Origin: Phlebiopsis flavidoalba
Lineage: Eukaryota; Basidiomycota; Agaricomycetes; Polyporales; Phanerochaetaceae
Direction: 5' to 3'
NCBI GenBank assembly: GCA_035772785.1
Contig: JAOCPU010000005.1
Coordinates: 1 to 64,000 of the forward strand
DNA: 64,000 nt
This document shows positions 1-11,476 of this stretch, in pieces. A program made the position numbers and the translations under genes. Below the pieces are notes generated by a model. It was not told the origin of the DNA, made no database searches, and saw only the letters and a list, made by a program, of their open reading frames with translations. Position 1 is the stretch's first letter. The number at the start of each line of letters is the position of its first letter.

Positions 1-119
1 TTAGTAGCTGCATGCGCCACGACAGGGAGAAACGTGCCTGCAGTATCAGAGAGTCAAGTAGTAGATGTAGTGGTGGGTCGTGTCTGCGAATGGGCCCTTG
101 GGTCTCGTCTGTCGCGTTA

Positions 120-950
120 TTCTGTTTCGCGAATTAGCACAAACTCGGCAAAGAGGACGTTGTTGGATGAATGCGCACGGGTGTGAGAACGAGCGATACA
201 GACCAGCGCACCGAGTAGAACATTTTCGTGAACAGGTTCACGAGTACCAGCAAGGTCAAGTTCGATCTTGCTTAGCTTCTCGTTCCACGCCGACCGGAGC
301 TGGGCGACAATCTCGTCGAACGACGCGTCCGCCAATCTCGCTCGATCCGCATTCGCGCATGCCTGTTCGGCAGACTTGAAGGACACTGCACCGACGCGAA
401 TGATGACCTCCTTGGGGTCGTTCTTACGAGAAGAGCGCGCCGGATTGGTAGACGCCGCCGATGAGATTGCGGTGTGAAGTTGAGGGAGGTGGATTCCGAG
501 GGCCTTTCGCGTCGAGGCCGTTGCTGTCTGGTGTTCAGTGCTAGAGATGGAATAAATAATAGAGGACTCACGTGTCCGCGGTCCAACACACCAAACTCGT
601 CCATAGTTTGATTCCCTCCGTTCAAGAGGTGTCGTAGCAAGCAAACGCTTCGTAATTGAAACGGCGGCCGGCCCCCAACTACGTCACACCACATTATTAG
701 CCTCCTGGTTCGAGCTGCAGAAGATGATAACCTTCAAGCTGGCTCACACTCGAGCCCCACAGTCCACCGAGCGTAATTCTCCCTCCCCTGTTCAGCATCA
801 ATGTTCATGCTACCGCCTGCGAACGTGCCTGGCAGATCATCGCCGCGACGGTCAAGAGCACAATGGACGGCTGCGACTTCTTGGGAAAGCGTGTAACCGT
901 TACCCGAGGTCTTCACTGCGCCTGGCACGCGTTCCGAAGTTGGAGTTCAT
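120..950 (-). CDS. GH92 alpha-mannosidase, partial and frameshifted
   Basis: Glycoside hydrolase family 92 enzymes are exo-alpha-mannosidases, usually secreted, that trim mannose from N-glycans and mannans. Seen on the minus strand, in order: DLPGTFAGGSMNID near 840-790, LLNGGNQTMDEFGV near 640-590, a likely intron starting GTGAGT near 572, SFKSAEQACANAD near 395-350, then SAWNEKLSKIELDL near 310-260 and a MFYS-type segment near 230. These match the N-terminal beta-sandwich and the start of the catalytic half in GH92 proteins. The catalytic barrel is not visible; coding similarity fades toward base 120. The frame changes at least four times, for example TGTTGG where TGTGG would restore the expected Val-Trp. 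Whether this is a decayed gene or a sequencing effect cannot be told here. The family call is firm; the boundaries are not. Confidence 0.72.
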
Positions 951-2175
951 TCGCATTTTGGACTGTGCATTGACATCGAGCGTGTTATGGGAGAAGCTAG
1001 ACCCCCCCCCCGTGGCGGAGGCGTCCTAGTAAGGTGGTCATGTGTCAAGTCTGAGGAATTCGGGCCCATGGACCGAATGACATGTGGTCCGTACAATCGG
1101 TACTGTTGTTCACTGCGGGAATCGTTTGGCCTGGGGCCTCGATGAGTGATGTTGTGAAGGTAGCAAAAACCGCCGGGGCAGAATGACAAACACTGCTGTA
1201 GACCGTAGGCATACAGTGGTTCACTTTTATGATCTACCAAAGTTTCCATACCGACAGGTACACATAGTAAGGATTAGGAAACTTCACAGTCGCAAAAGAA
1301 ATACACAAGATTTATTTTACACAGATGAGGCTCCGTTCCACATATCATGTTAAACGGGCTCCATTGCCCCGGACCATAAACTAGCGTATTGGTTCGACAA
1401 ATATAGCCTGGTTAAGTGACGATGGAGGTTTCTATTTGATCACCGCTGTGACTGTTAAAAACTGTAACCTTTTGCGGGTATTAGGGCGTTAGCAAGTCAA
1501 AATACTGTTGTTATTTTAGACCTTGTCAATCCACGCCTCTTAGGACACCGTGTTTGGAAATCTGTCGAGGTTGGTGAAACACAAAGACTCACAATGCCAC
1601 CAAGGGAGTTACCGTGAAGCTCCCGGAACTACGTTCATTTTCAGGTGCATGTCACACGACAACGCAGGAGTTAACTGAGACCAGAACCATTACATTCCAT
1701 CGTTGGCTCCGGTCGACGATGAAGAAGTTGGACCACGGAACTGTGTGTATAGTCAATGTCCGACGTTTTCGTTCGCTGCAGCCTTGATCGCCGCCGAAAT
1801 TCTTCTTATGAACCTTGCGGGTGACGGCTGGGCGAGCACAGACGCCGAGCAGACGACACCAGTCCCGGAAGTAGGCGAACCTCATGGGCGAGAGATGTCG
1901 CGAGTACGATGGCATAACGCGACTGTGGTTCGAGAGGGAACTAGTCATTGGGTTTCCTCGGAGGGCCTCTTTACCGAGTGCTTATCCGGCCTCTTAATTA
2001 TCGTCTGGCGAGCAGTCGATAAACGGGTCCTATTACCGCTATTCGGGATCACAGCACCTGGGGCCGGTGCAGGGAGGAGACGCGAACGAATCGTCTGGGT
2101 GATGGGCGAAGCAAGCACCGCGAGAGCCACGCTGTGGACCGCGCTTCGATGTATCCTTGCGCGCTTAGGTTGGGT
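951..2175. other. No gene recognised
   Basis: I see no family match. Positions 1250-1650 are comparatively AT-rich and lack long frames. A long open frame on the plus strand at 1703-2365 (220 codons) has no recognisable motif and runs into the left arm of the inverted-repeat element, so I do not call it a gene. A C9 run lies near 1003-1011. Confidence 0.5.
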
Positions 2176-2232
2176 GAGTTCACAGTTGCTGTTGCAGGGC
2201 TGTTTTTTGGTTTTTGCAGGTTTTGTTGCAGA
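2176..2232 (+). repeat. Left terminal inverted repeat
   Basis: Begins GAGTTCACAGTTGCTG and ends in TTTTGTTGCAGA. It pairs with 2834-2891 in reverse orientation with only a few mismatches. Confidence 0.8.
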
Positions 2233-2833
2233 ATCTGCAATTCTCCTGTCAACGGCCCCGACTGACTGTGATCGCACCCGTTGCAGGATTGTTGCAGGCC
2301 CGCTTGTTGCAGCAATCTGTAAGCCCGCCGTGGGATTTCTGGGCGTATGCGTACAAGCGCCCTAAACGGCAACTTTGGCCGGGGGGTGCTGTTGTGTATA
2401 GAGACTTCATAGACACATTATGCTATATAATGACGTTAGTGAATGATCAAAAAAGACCCTCCCGTGTTACAGCCCAATGCAGGAATTTTACTACCCATGC
2501 CTTATGATTATAGCGGCAATTTCTGATCATTTCTTTCAACCTGACTTTTGATGCTCACTACTACCTTACAGGCGCACATTTCAGAGTAGAAAATATTTGA
2601 TAAGGTACAAGTAGCTATGCAAAACTTGATGAGATTGAGAGACGCATTATTCATGGGCACAAATGCGATGTTCCTATGTATTTTTACCCAATCTGTGAGC
2701 ATGCGCACCAACGGGATTCGAACCCGGGCCAGAAGTAGAGAATAACGCCGGGCTCTGCAACAACGGCTCTGCAACAAGCGTTGTGCAACAAAGATTCCTG
2801 CAACAGCTTCAGGAGCTGTTGCAGAAATCCGTC

Positions 2834-2891
2834 TCTACAACAAAACCTGCAACAATCTCAAAAACAACCCTGCAACAGCAACTGTGAACTC
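2834..2891 (-). repeat. Right terminal inverted repeat
   Basis: Read on the minus strand it begins GAGTTCACAGTTGCTG, as the left arm does, and contains the same spaced TTGCAGG units. Confidence 0.8.
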
Positions 2892-5269
2892 CCCATATTG
2901 ACGCGTGTTTTGGCACCCAAACACGAAGCGGGCCCGCCGACGTCGCGCCGCGGGTGCGTCTCGTGCTGCTGCACGCTCTCGTGGGGTTTCCGTAAGCCAT
3001 CAAGAAACAACGTTCTGTGGCGGGCGCGAGCAGATGGATGCGGCGGGCGCAAGCCTGCGAGACACACGAGCGACGCGAACCCGTGATTGCGGAGCGTGCA
3101 TAGATAACTGCAGTCATCAGCAGCTCAAGCGCGCCGTCGAACTAACAGCCGGGCCTCAAGAACCTTTTTGGCTAATCTTGCCTCAGACCAGAGACGCGTT
3201 CATAACCTGATCGAATCCCTGTCCGTCGGGCAAACCCCCAGAACTCCTTTTCGAATTGCGCAGAAACTGGGAATGACCGCCAGACGGCTCCCCCAGGACC
3301 ATAGTCCTTGATGGTGTCGCCGTCGCCGCGTCCAATGCCGATCGCGCAGTCGGTGGAAGTTCTTGTCGTTTCCGAGGCTTGATATGACATCCAAGAGACA
3401 CCTCTGTGGGCCTTCGGCAGAGCGACCCCAAACTTTGGCGGAGAGAATCAACAGGGGCGGTGTTTGGAGGCTGTCATGAATGAAAACGAGGTGGGTGTGG
3501 GGTATAGAGTGATACCGCCCGGATGTGCTTTGCGAACAGGAGGGACCGGAGAATATTCATCAAGGGTTCTGGATGGTGTAAGATTGAGGACAAGTCCAGT
3601 AGAGACCTGAGACTCACTACGGTGTTGGAGCAAGGTAAGAGACACTTTCTTTAGGCAACCCGACACAGCAGGCAGTTGGACGACCTGCCGTTCCCATGAA
3701 GGGCCATCCACGTCTCTACTAGACGCACAGTCGGATCCCAAGGTTGTCGCGAGCGCGTCAACGATGTAGTGTCCCAAGCATGGATAACGAGTGTCACAGA
3801 TAAAGGTCACTCGGGCAACAGCAACATGAACACACTATGTCTTGTTTCGACGGGGCGGGTACTGGGAGATTTCCAAGGCCTACGACAACGCACACTTGAC
3901 CAAAGGAGGTCCCCGCTTGGCACACTCACGATCATGATCCACGCCAATGAAGGCCTGGCCATGCGAAAGTGTCACAGGTACACTTGATTGTGGGAGTCTC
4001 ACTCAGGGTAAGGCCTGAGGACTAATCTAGCTAGTAGCTGCGTCGCTTCGGCTTGCAAAGACCCTTGAGACCGAACATCCAAGAGAGAAATCAACAGAAA
4101 TCGAGGACGGCAAGACCCTGACCCAAGTCGCGGTACGCAGTATAAAGGCGAGTCGGTCCTGTAAGCGCGTCCCTTGCCAAGTAAGTAAGTAGCGACGCTT
4201 TAGGTGAGATAAGGAGGAGCATTAGACTATAGCTTATCCCGATCAAACTCGCTTGTTGATCCGGACCCCGGATGTCACATTACTTTGTAATGGGAGTAAG
4301 AAGGTTGGAGCGTAGAGGCTCTAGTAAGCTGAGTTTTAAACCTTATCCTGGACCTCTTGCGCACCCCCCGTAGGCTGTCGGAACTTCCCAGCCGCTTTCA
4401 AACTGAGCTTTGCCGAAGAGACAAGTTAGAGCGAGTTGGCCACGGTTCGCAACACTCCGAGCGCCGCCACCGATCAACCCAACAAAAAAGGTACGCGGTG
4501 TGCGTTCTAACCACACCCGTGCCTCACGAGCCCGGAAACGGCGGTATACGAGCCTAGGTGGTTTAGCCACACCCGTTACTTGGCTACTGGCCGTTAGACG
4601 ATGCCAACGAATTTACCCCCCTCCTTTTGCTGCAAGGCAGTCAAGCCAAATAATGCACAACAATAGGCCTTCGGGCTAGCTCAAGCCCCACTATCACACG
4701 CGGTACTGAGCGCACTGTCACGATAGATCGCAACGTGAGCACATGTGACGGGATGTCTACGCACGGGCAGGCCTTGGGGCTTGCACCGCCACAAACGTTC
4801 AAACATGCATGGGGGAGCCGGTCGCGTTGTGCTTTCCCTATATCCATCTCTCATCCTCTTTTTCTACATATCGTAGGTTTCTGCTTCCCCGGGGGTGTAG
4901 GTAAGATCTGGGAGACGGTAGACTAGGACTCTGTGTGCTACTTGTAGACGGTGAAGTGCCGTTGCCCCATTAATTATTGATGTTGATTTCCATGGAGTGA
5001 AGGAAGGGACGGATAATGATTTCCCCGGCGGTATACTATAATACTTGGCGATGGAAAGACGGGGTCTCACCTTGAAACGATTGCGTATTGAGGAACGTGC
5101 AGCTATCACATCCGTCACGATTGCGCCAATCCTCTGCGCATGCCCTCGCTTCTTCATCTCCAGCCAGCCTCCCACCGGACCGGCGCCGCACTGACTATGT
5201 ATATCTCATTTCATTTGCACAGTGTCCTTGTTAGTAACGGCCCCCTTCCCACTTTCCGCACTCCTTGAC
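2892..5269. other. No gene recognised; one weak coding stretch on minus
   Basis: Most of this stretch shows no recognisable protein or RNA. On the minus strand, 3810-3172 holds two abutting open frames (about 120 and 72 codons) that might be exons of one gene, but no motif allows a family to be named. A TATA-like AGTATAAAGG at 4138-4147 has no clear gene downstream. 4010-5260 otherwise looks intergenic. Confidence 0.4.
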
Positions 5270-6542
5270 ATGGCTACACTCACCGAAACCGATGCTTTGC
5301 TTATCCCATCCCTCTAACCGCACGGCCCCGACGTCGAGTTTCGACCTCGCACGCTTGGTAAGACAGCGCGCCCGGTTTGCAACTGCCAGCCGCTACCAGC
5401 ATCCGTCGATGCGCTCGACCTCTCACTCTCGTCGCCGCTACCCGTACTTGCCAACATACGCCTGCATGTTTTATCCTACCTCGCGGAACCTCGAAGCCCG
5501 ACTCGCACTGCTCGAGGCTCCCGTCCCCTCCGACGCTTTGAAGAGAAATCCACCGTCGAAGAGGCGCGCATCTGGGCGCGCGCAACCCTCTCGAGTTATG
5601 CTCGACACAAATCCGCCACCGACTGTCTGCTCGAACAGCCTGCCGGAGCTCTACCTCGCACTAGACACGCCCACGAACCTCCTTCCGTTTCGAGGAGTTC
5701 GCAAGGTCGCACATGCCCGACCTGCCCGCGATGGACTCCCGTGCGCGCGGGGCGCTGCCCGACATCGACAGAACGCTCTCGGACATGCGCTCGCGCTTCG
5801 ACGACGTCTTCGCCGACGTGCGCTCGCGCTCGAGTAGTCACTCCCGCGCCTATCGGCGCACCTGCAGTCTCTCAGTCCCCCCACCTCTCCTCCGTCGACG
5901 CTCCCCCCAGAGCGTCTAGCGGGACTCGATCGCGTATCTCTCGCCCGCATGCTCGCTCTCCGCGGAAGCGTTCACTGGGCACAAGGTGCTGGAGTCGGAT
6001 TTTGGTCAAGGGGATGAGTAGCGATATTAGAGGGGGTGAGGATATATGCTTGAGAAGGCGGCGATGGAAGTTGGCGAGCAGGCCGTCAGGCGGTCGGTTA
6101 ATGGCAGCATGCTGATACATTATGTGATTTGCCCGAGAAGTGGAAGAATAATCGATTTGTGCGCCGCGGGGCTTACCGGTGAGTTTTCATTTAGCTGACT
6201 ATATGCGCGAAATAACTGATGACGAACACGGTGCAGGTTTTATACCATTGCAGCGTTGGCCCTTGATTATTATGTCTCTGTTCGCTTTGCATAATGAACA
6301 AACTGGTACGTCATTTCATTTCTTTCCGGCTATTTTGCAGTGCGCAAAAAGAAGTGAAATTAAAGAAAAACAGAAAAAAAAAAAAAGAAAACGAGGGCAC
6401 ATACCGGGTACGCTTCCTCCGGGATAGTCGTCATGAAGTCTATTATAGCTTCGCGCACAATTCATTTAGCGGGTTCTGCTGTTCCTATTGGCTGACGATT
6501 CCTTTACAGTCAACATCCACACACATCTAATTCCGTTCCTAC
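5270..6542 (+). CDS. PAQR / haemolysin III-like receptor, 5' part only
   Basis: Members of the progestin/adipoQ receptor family (yeast Izh proteins, animal adiponectin receptors) are seven-pass membrane proteins with a zinc-binding site and hydrolase-like activity. The start at 5270 opens MATLTETDALLIPS. A hydrophilic N-terminal region follows, with pieces such as DIDRTLSDMRSRFDDV (5760-5810), then GSMLIHYV (6102-6127), an intron at 6179-6236, FIPLQRWPLIIMSLF followed by ALHNEQ (6238-6303), a 204-nt intron at 6306-6509 and VNIHTHLIPF (6510-6539). The HNE..NIHTHLIPF motif leading into the first membrane helices is diagnostic. The remaining helices and zinc ligands are absent: after 6542 the sequence is unrelated. 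Several frame changes occur between 5300 and 6100. Function is inferred from the family; this copy could not give a complete receptor as it stands. Confidence 0.8.
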
Positions 6543-8623
6543 AGTCGTCTCGTCGGAGCCAGGGCCCACACAACGCAAAGTACTATCTCAATGGCCTAAC
6601 GGCACCAAATATTATCGTAGAGGGGACACACACCGTGGTCAGGGACTCGAAAGATCTCGTGAAACTCTACCAGGAACGCCTCGTGACAAGGATTCTCCGT
6701 TCGTCCGAAAGAGGAGGGTTGACATAAAGCGCATACGACATGACACGACGTTAGCGGAGATCACAACACAGTTCTCGGTGGGGAAGTACGAAAAGACTGC
6801 AGAGTGTCGCAGGGGCCCGACACCCCAAGAAACTGTGGCTACTGAAGGCCACGACCGAGGGAGACGTAGTGGAGGCGAGACCAGGTAGTATGGGGGCGGG
6901 ACAAAGCCTCAGCGGGTGAGCGCACCAGAATTATATATTCCAGGAATGGCTTGTTTGTTGAGTGTTTGTCGCATGTTGAAAAGGCCCGTCGGACTGAACA
7001 AGACGCGCCGACGCACTAGGCGCCCGTGTCTAACGCGTCGCGCGACGCGTCGTGCAGCTTGTTTATTGGGAATAAACCGCACCGTTAGCCGAACAAACAA
7101 TGCCACACACAGCCCTTGCGATTGGTTAAAAGGCCGCTGGGGTGCGCGTGTCACCCTTCATCGACATCCTCGTCTCCCACTGGCTTCCCGTCTCCACTAG
7201 TTCCTTGCAGCTGTGTTTTGTTGACTTTTGGACGCGTCACGCCACCATCACGCTCAACCCTCTCCGGATAAAAAAAGAGCGCGCTTCCGCGCGTCTCACC
7301 GATACCACCGGTCACTCTTGTATTTTTTTGAAAAGGCTTAAATTGGAGTCTACTTTGCGCAGATACTTCAGTAGAGGCGCAGAATGACAAAGCTCAAATG
7401 TCGGGGATGATTTGATTGTGAGGGAGGTATACCCGTGTTATTGGTTCAGTGTTGATCAGATGTTCGAGAGATAAAGTTGTAAAGATCCAGACATGTATCA
7501 ACTTGAATCCTTGGTGTCGAGAAGGTAGCATGAGGTTGAAAGAAGAAAAGGTCTTACTGCTGGCTGATACTTCATGTGAATTGCATGTCTGCGCACAGTA
7601 TACAGCATTTGAGCGAGAAGATACATAAGTATGAACAGGTGAAGATCACTCATTTTGCAGCTTATATCCCATGAATTTGTAGTTAATACATGCAAAGCCA
7701 TACGGCGGGGTGATGTGCATACAAGATCGACAACCGGAGGGCCCTGAGCTCCGTGAAAATGATATGCCAGAAGGACTTGAGACCGGAAAGATTGTTAGTA
7801 TCGGGATAATTATCCGAAAATAAGTTCTCGTATTTAGTGTCAAGTAGAAGCGAGTAATCAACTAGTTGTGATTACGAGTATATACTTCAAGTTACACGCA
7901 GCGCGAGTAGTGAGTAACAGAGACAAGGAGCCTGTAGAAACATACAGAAAAACATGACGAACTTCCAGGAATGCTACGAGACATGTTGTCATAAAACCGT
8001 AAACATCAGCCCATAGACGAGGACGCATTACTTACTTCTTACCAGACTGGAGGTATTGTGTGGCTTATATCGTCGCGGCGGCGCGCGCCTCCATCGCGAT
8101 ATCGGAATAGTAGAGCCGCTGATGCGCCATCACGCGCAGTACTTATAAGGACTCAGGCGTGTGCTCCGCCTCAACATCACCCTAAAAGGAGAAGATACTA
8201 GCCAGTGTGCTGTATACTCAATAAAAGCTTAAATGGGTAGCTATATATACTCAAGCCTACTTGTCCGCACTCCCCCTCTTTTTTTACCACGAGGGGAAGA
8301 TGAGACGCGGAAAATATATGAACGTTTTTACCTCACTTGACCGACTATTACCGCGGCCCGACGCCCATCAGCGCCCATCACCCATCAGAAGTGGAGCTAG
8401 GCGTCTATGCACGACAGTCACGTGAACCCAGCCAGGTCCCAGGACGGTACTGATAACCGACCCACCCGGTTGGTATCGGAAACCCCTACCTCCTACCCTC
8501 TCACAGCGACATCACCTACAAAAGAATCCTCAGCCTCAAGCTTTGGTGCAGTCGCCCAAACTACATTATCATCAAGTCGCTTCGCCGATAACACCCACAA
8601 CAATACAAGCAGACGTCGAGAAA
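6543..8623. other. No assigned gene; MCB-like palindrome inside
   Basis: 6555-6720 is open and looks coding (contains APNIIVEGTHTVVRDSKDL and LYQERLVTRILRS) but belongs to no family I know and does not continue the preceding receptor. The rest, 6730-8620, shows no protein. It holds a palindrome at 7033-7050 and AT-rich DNA from 7400 to 8000. 8200-8620 may be the promoter of the next gene. Confidence 0.4.
7033..7050. repeat. 18-bp perfect palindrome with two ACGCGT boxes
   Basis: ACGCGTCGCGCGACGCGT equals its own reverse complement. Each half holds ACGCGT, the MluI cell-cycle box bound by MBF (Mbp1/Swi6) in fungi. A third ACGCGT lies at 7232-7237. No gene with a clear start is adjacent, so a regulatory role is only a guess. 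Confidence 0.45.
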
Positions 8624-10012
8624 ATGGCACTATCTCGCGCAGAGCTGGCCGCGTTGGAGCACGTGGTAAGAATCAACGCAGAGGGCGTCGTAGACGACGT
8701 GCCACGGTAATTACGCACTTTCTTCTTCTTCTTCTATGTTTAAAAACTAACACGGGGAGTCGTCTAGCTCCTCCGGTGCTCTTCTGCGCGGAATATGGGG
8801 TCCTCTCTGACTTCGTCCTCACTGTATAACACTGGACCCGTGGGCTTCACAGAACATCCGACCCGCCGCGTCCTGTAATGGGCTCCTAGACTACCGTCCA
8901 CTGGTTCCGGAACCTTTCGATAGGAACCTTGTCTATTCGCCTGCCGATCTGGTACTCAGATCCAAGACCGACGGTGGTGACAGGAAGATTACCTTGCTCG
9001 AGACAAGTGCTAGCTTTTGGATCTACCAATCTTCAAAGCAGGCTTCTCGCTTTGGCGACGGTCTCACTCCTAAGGAACACCCAGCACACAAGGCTTCGAA
9101 TACTAAGAAACAACGATGCTCTTGATCTGTACTTCCGCTCGCGCACATGCACTGGACAGAGCTCTCCGATGTTATTTATCCGCCGGATCCGAATACCGCT
9201 GATTATGTCTATGAAAGACCTGGTGCAGGTGCTCGAGGTTCTGCACGATCTGGAAGCCCCTCCCTACGATCATGAAGAGGATTCTTACCTATTATTCTCT
9301 GTGGTCGCTCGAACCTGTGGAGATATGAACTTTTTCATGAGGCTCGGAAACGGCGCTGCTGCATGACATGTTTATGTCGACAATGCGGGGCTAGCTGTAA
9401 TCCGTGACGCCCACACTCCGGTTCTGGTTACAAGCTATCCGTAAAAACGGGCTCGGCCCACAAGTGACTTCTATCCCCAATCGCTGACAAGCTCGACAGA
9501 AAAGAACTCGATAGACTGAAAAACTCTGGAGGAACGGACATCGTTTCTCTTATGACAGACAAGCTTAACGTCCATCAGCGAGCGCAGCAATACGAAGGGA
9601 AGTGGATCACCAAGGATCTTGGCTATGGCCAGTTGGTTCTGGAACACCTGTGAAGACTGCAAACTCAGAGCCCCAAGCCCTTCTTCATTGCGAACGGCGA
9701 TATACAAGTCTTTGCGCACTGGTTCAGGTCACATATATGGGGCACTAGTAACGAGCCTACGCATGGCCCCTAAAAACGCCACCACGGTCGAAACGTTCGA
9801 CGCCACTTTATGGTAATACGATTTTCCAGCTTTGAAGAATGCGGCCATGCGGGATGCGTGCACTGGTTGCAAGCAGAGGATGGAGCGGGACTTGTGGCGG
9901 TACGGTGCTGAGCTCAAACAGCGGATCGCTGCTCTCTATGAGCCCGTGAGTGGTAGTATCTTCTCGATACGCTGTTCAACCCTATAACCTATCCACCAAT
10001 CAGAAGGCTTGA
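8624..10012 (+). CDS. BTB/POZ domain protein
   Basis: BTB/POZ proteins use the domain for dimerisation or as cullin-3 adaptors; Agaricomycetes have many of this layout. The start at 8624 opens MALSRAELAALEHVV; an intron donor follows CCACG at 8706. The BTB core is seen as SPADLVLRS (about 8936-8962), then the strand/helix pair YPPDPNTADY (about 9178-9207) and DLVQVLEVLHDLEAP (about 9217-9261), which correspond to the usual ...YPPDPP... and VLEAAxKYDM segments. The C-terminal part contains CTGCKQRMERDLWRYGAELK (about 9859-9918), the common CSGC...W..F...LK tail of this group, and a last intron before the stop at 10010-10012. Two or more frame changes break the reading. Family call from overall pattern; specific partner unknown. 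Confidence 0.6.
8717..8737 (+). repeat. Short TTC microsatellite
   Basis: Five tandem TTC units within the first intron of the BTB gene; also serves as a pyrimidine tract. Confidence 0.7.
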
Positions 10013-10724
10013 GGTCGACTCTCGTTGCAAATCGTCGGCTAGGATTCGCATGTTCTCTGCTCTTGCCATGCACACTTCCATCCTCTTACTTGAGAAATGC
10101 GGCAAGCGGAAGACGCACTACCCGATCATCGTTACTTCGAGGCTTATTACACGGCCCTACAACTTCACATCACTATCAGTCAAGTTCACGCACTCCTGAA
10201 CGTGTCACGCTATTGGTGTCTCAATCACGTCCTTCTTCAAGCTCCACAGCCTCTACATCTACATTCTACATTGTCGCGACATATCTGTATCAATCTAGCA
10301 GCTCCCGTGCCCACAATGCTCCGCCCAACGTATACTTCCGTGACCATGTTATCTTGACTCCATTTTCTTTCTATCCTCTCCTCTTCTCTCTTTAATTTCA
10401 ATGTAGAACTATAAATCTCTTACTTCCCTCTAGAATTCGACTCGATTATTTTCACGATCATACCAACTATCCGTCACTTCTGCGCAATCGCAGCACTGCA
10501 CATGAATGCCGAGACTCATCAAATTTGAACGGGAGCGAGTCTAGGAATAGTGTTTGTCATTCGCGCTACATACTTTAGAACGCCGTATTGCAAGGTCACT
10601 TGAGATGCTAGTCCCTGCGATACTTACTGGGCACGGTGTACACCGTCATGTACGGGCGGCAGACGTGACATAGACTCAAGAACAAAAGATGGGCCACATA
10701 TCATATTTTCCGGTCTGCTGAGAG
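10013..10724. other. No gene recognised
   Basis: A pyrimidine-rich stretch (10050-10400) follows the BTB stop and may be its 3' flank. 10620-10724 may still hold the end of the next minus-strand gene. I see nothing else. Confidence 0.4.
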
Positions 10725-11414
10725 CTACAACATGATGGGTATAACATAGAGCGTGGGGGGTATGAGATGCACGAATCGAGGAATGAGTATAAGCCTGTTG
10801 ATGAGTGAGCGAGTGGCAATGCACAGTCGTGGTTCTGAAGATTGAGGCCATGGCCAGCTTCCGAAGCGCGCAGGACCTTGGACAGTGGACCTGGAAACCG
10901 AAGCTGGGTGTCGGGCTTGGGTTTGCTTGAGTACGACTTGCCAGTGCAACAATCTTGGTCTTGTGGAAGTAGCCCAACTAAGGGTCTTCTAAACTTCACG
11001 CTGTTGTGTAGGTGTGTCCGTCGCTCGTGCGTAGCCTGCCTCAATCTCCCGATTCTCTCTGATATTACGCCGGATTTTGATGATGCCGTAGATGATCAAG
11101 AAAAATCAAGAGCAGGCCGCAGACTGAATATGAGGGTGAGATTTACAATCTGCGCATGTGTTTGCGATTGCGACGACTTACCAACAGATATGGGTATGAT
11201 ATAATAGAGGCGATTTATCGGGCACTTGATCGGGACCCCCACGTCTGATCGTTCGACGGCAGTCAGTCTCGAAGTTCAACTGAAAAGACATACGGACTTA
11301 CTCATTGTAACATCTGTTGTTGTTGTAAATGACGGTCCGGGCGTCGGCTCCAAGAGAGTATGCGCAAAGAACGAACGCCAGTCGCTGCCACCTAAGTCGA
11401 ACTGCGAGGGTCAT
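10725..11414 (-). CDS. Small single-pass membrane protein (copy 2)
   Basis: The minus-strand start at 11414 gives MTLAVRLRWQRLAFVLCAYS, a signal peptide, then a short ectodomain with NNNRCYNE, an intron starting GTAAGTCC, a second exon containing VGVPIKCPINRLYYIIPISV and, after another intron (GTAAGTCG..CAG), GLLLIFL and IIYGIIKIRRNIRENRE. This gives a signal peptide, two Cys in a short outer part, one membrane helix and a basic tail. The layout is the same as that of the next gene upstream, so the two are probably tandem paralogues. One frame change falls within the helix and another in the tail, so the C-terminus is uncertain. Function unknown; no named domain. Confidence 0.5.
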
Positions 11415-11476
11415 GACGATCTGAGGGACTTGTGGGATGTGAGGCACGGATAGTGAAGAAAGCACTCGTCGTTTTC

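Larger units (their letters stand above)
2176..2891. mobile_element. MITE-like element with long terminal inverted repeats
   Basis: The two ends are inverted copies of each other. The left arm (2176-2232) and the reverse complement of the right arm (2834-2891) share their first 24 bases without mismatch and stay alike for almost 60 bases. Inside both arms the hexamer TTGCAG is repeated many times in one orientation (for example 2281-2312 on the left, and 2755-2825 as CTGCAA on the right), like the subterminal repeats to which transposases bind. The 716-bp body has no coding frame of note, so it would depend on a transposase encoded elsewhere. I do not see a clean target-site duplication; the flanks are GGGT and CCCA, which may be a further extension of the inverted repeat. 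Element class is unknown. Confidence 0.7.

Noticed and set aside
1703..2365. 220-codon open frame on the plus strand
   Set aside because: No motif, runs into the left terminal repeat of the inverted-repeat element, and a competing frame exists on the other strand; best explained as chance.
2700..2780. Possible tRNA gene on minus strand
   Set aside because: Only a T-arm/B box is present; there is no acceptor pairing, anticodon arm or A box.
2176..2891. CRISPR-like spaced repeats (TTGCAG units)
   Set aside because: Units are six bases with irregular spacing inside terminal inverted repeats of a eukaryotic genome; they fit subterminal transposon repeats.
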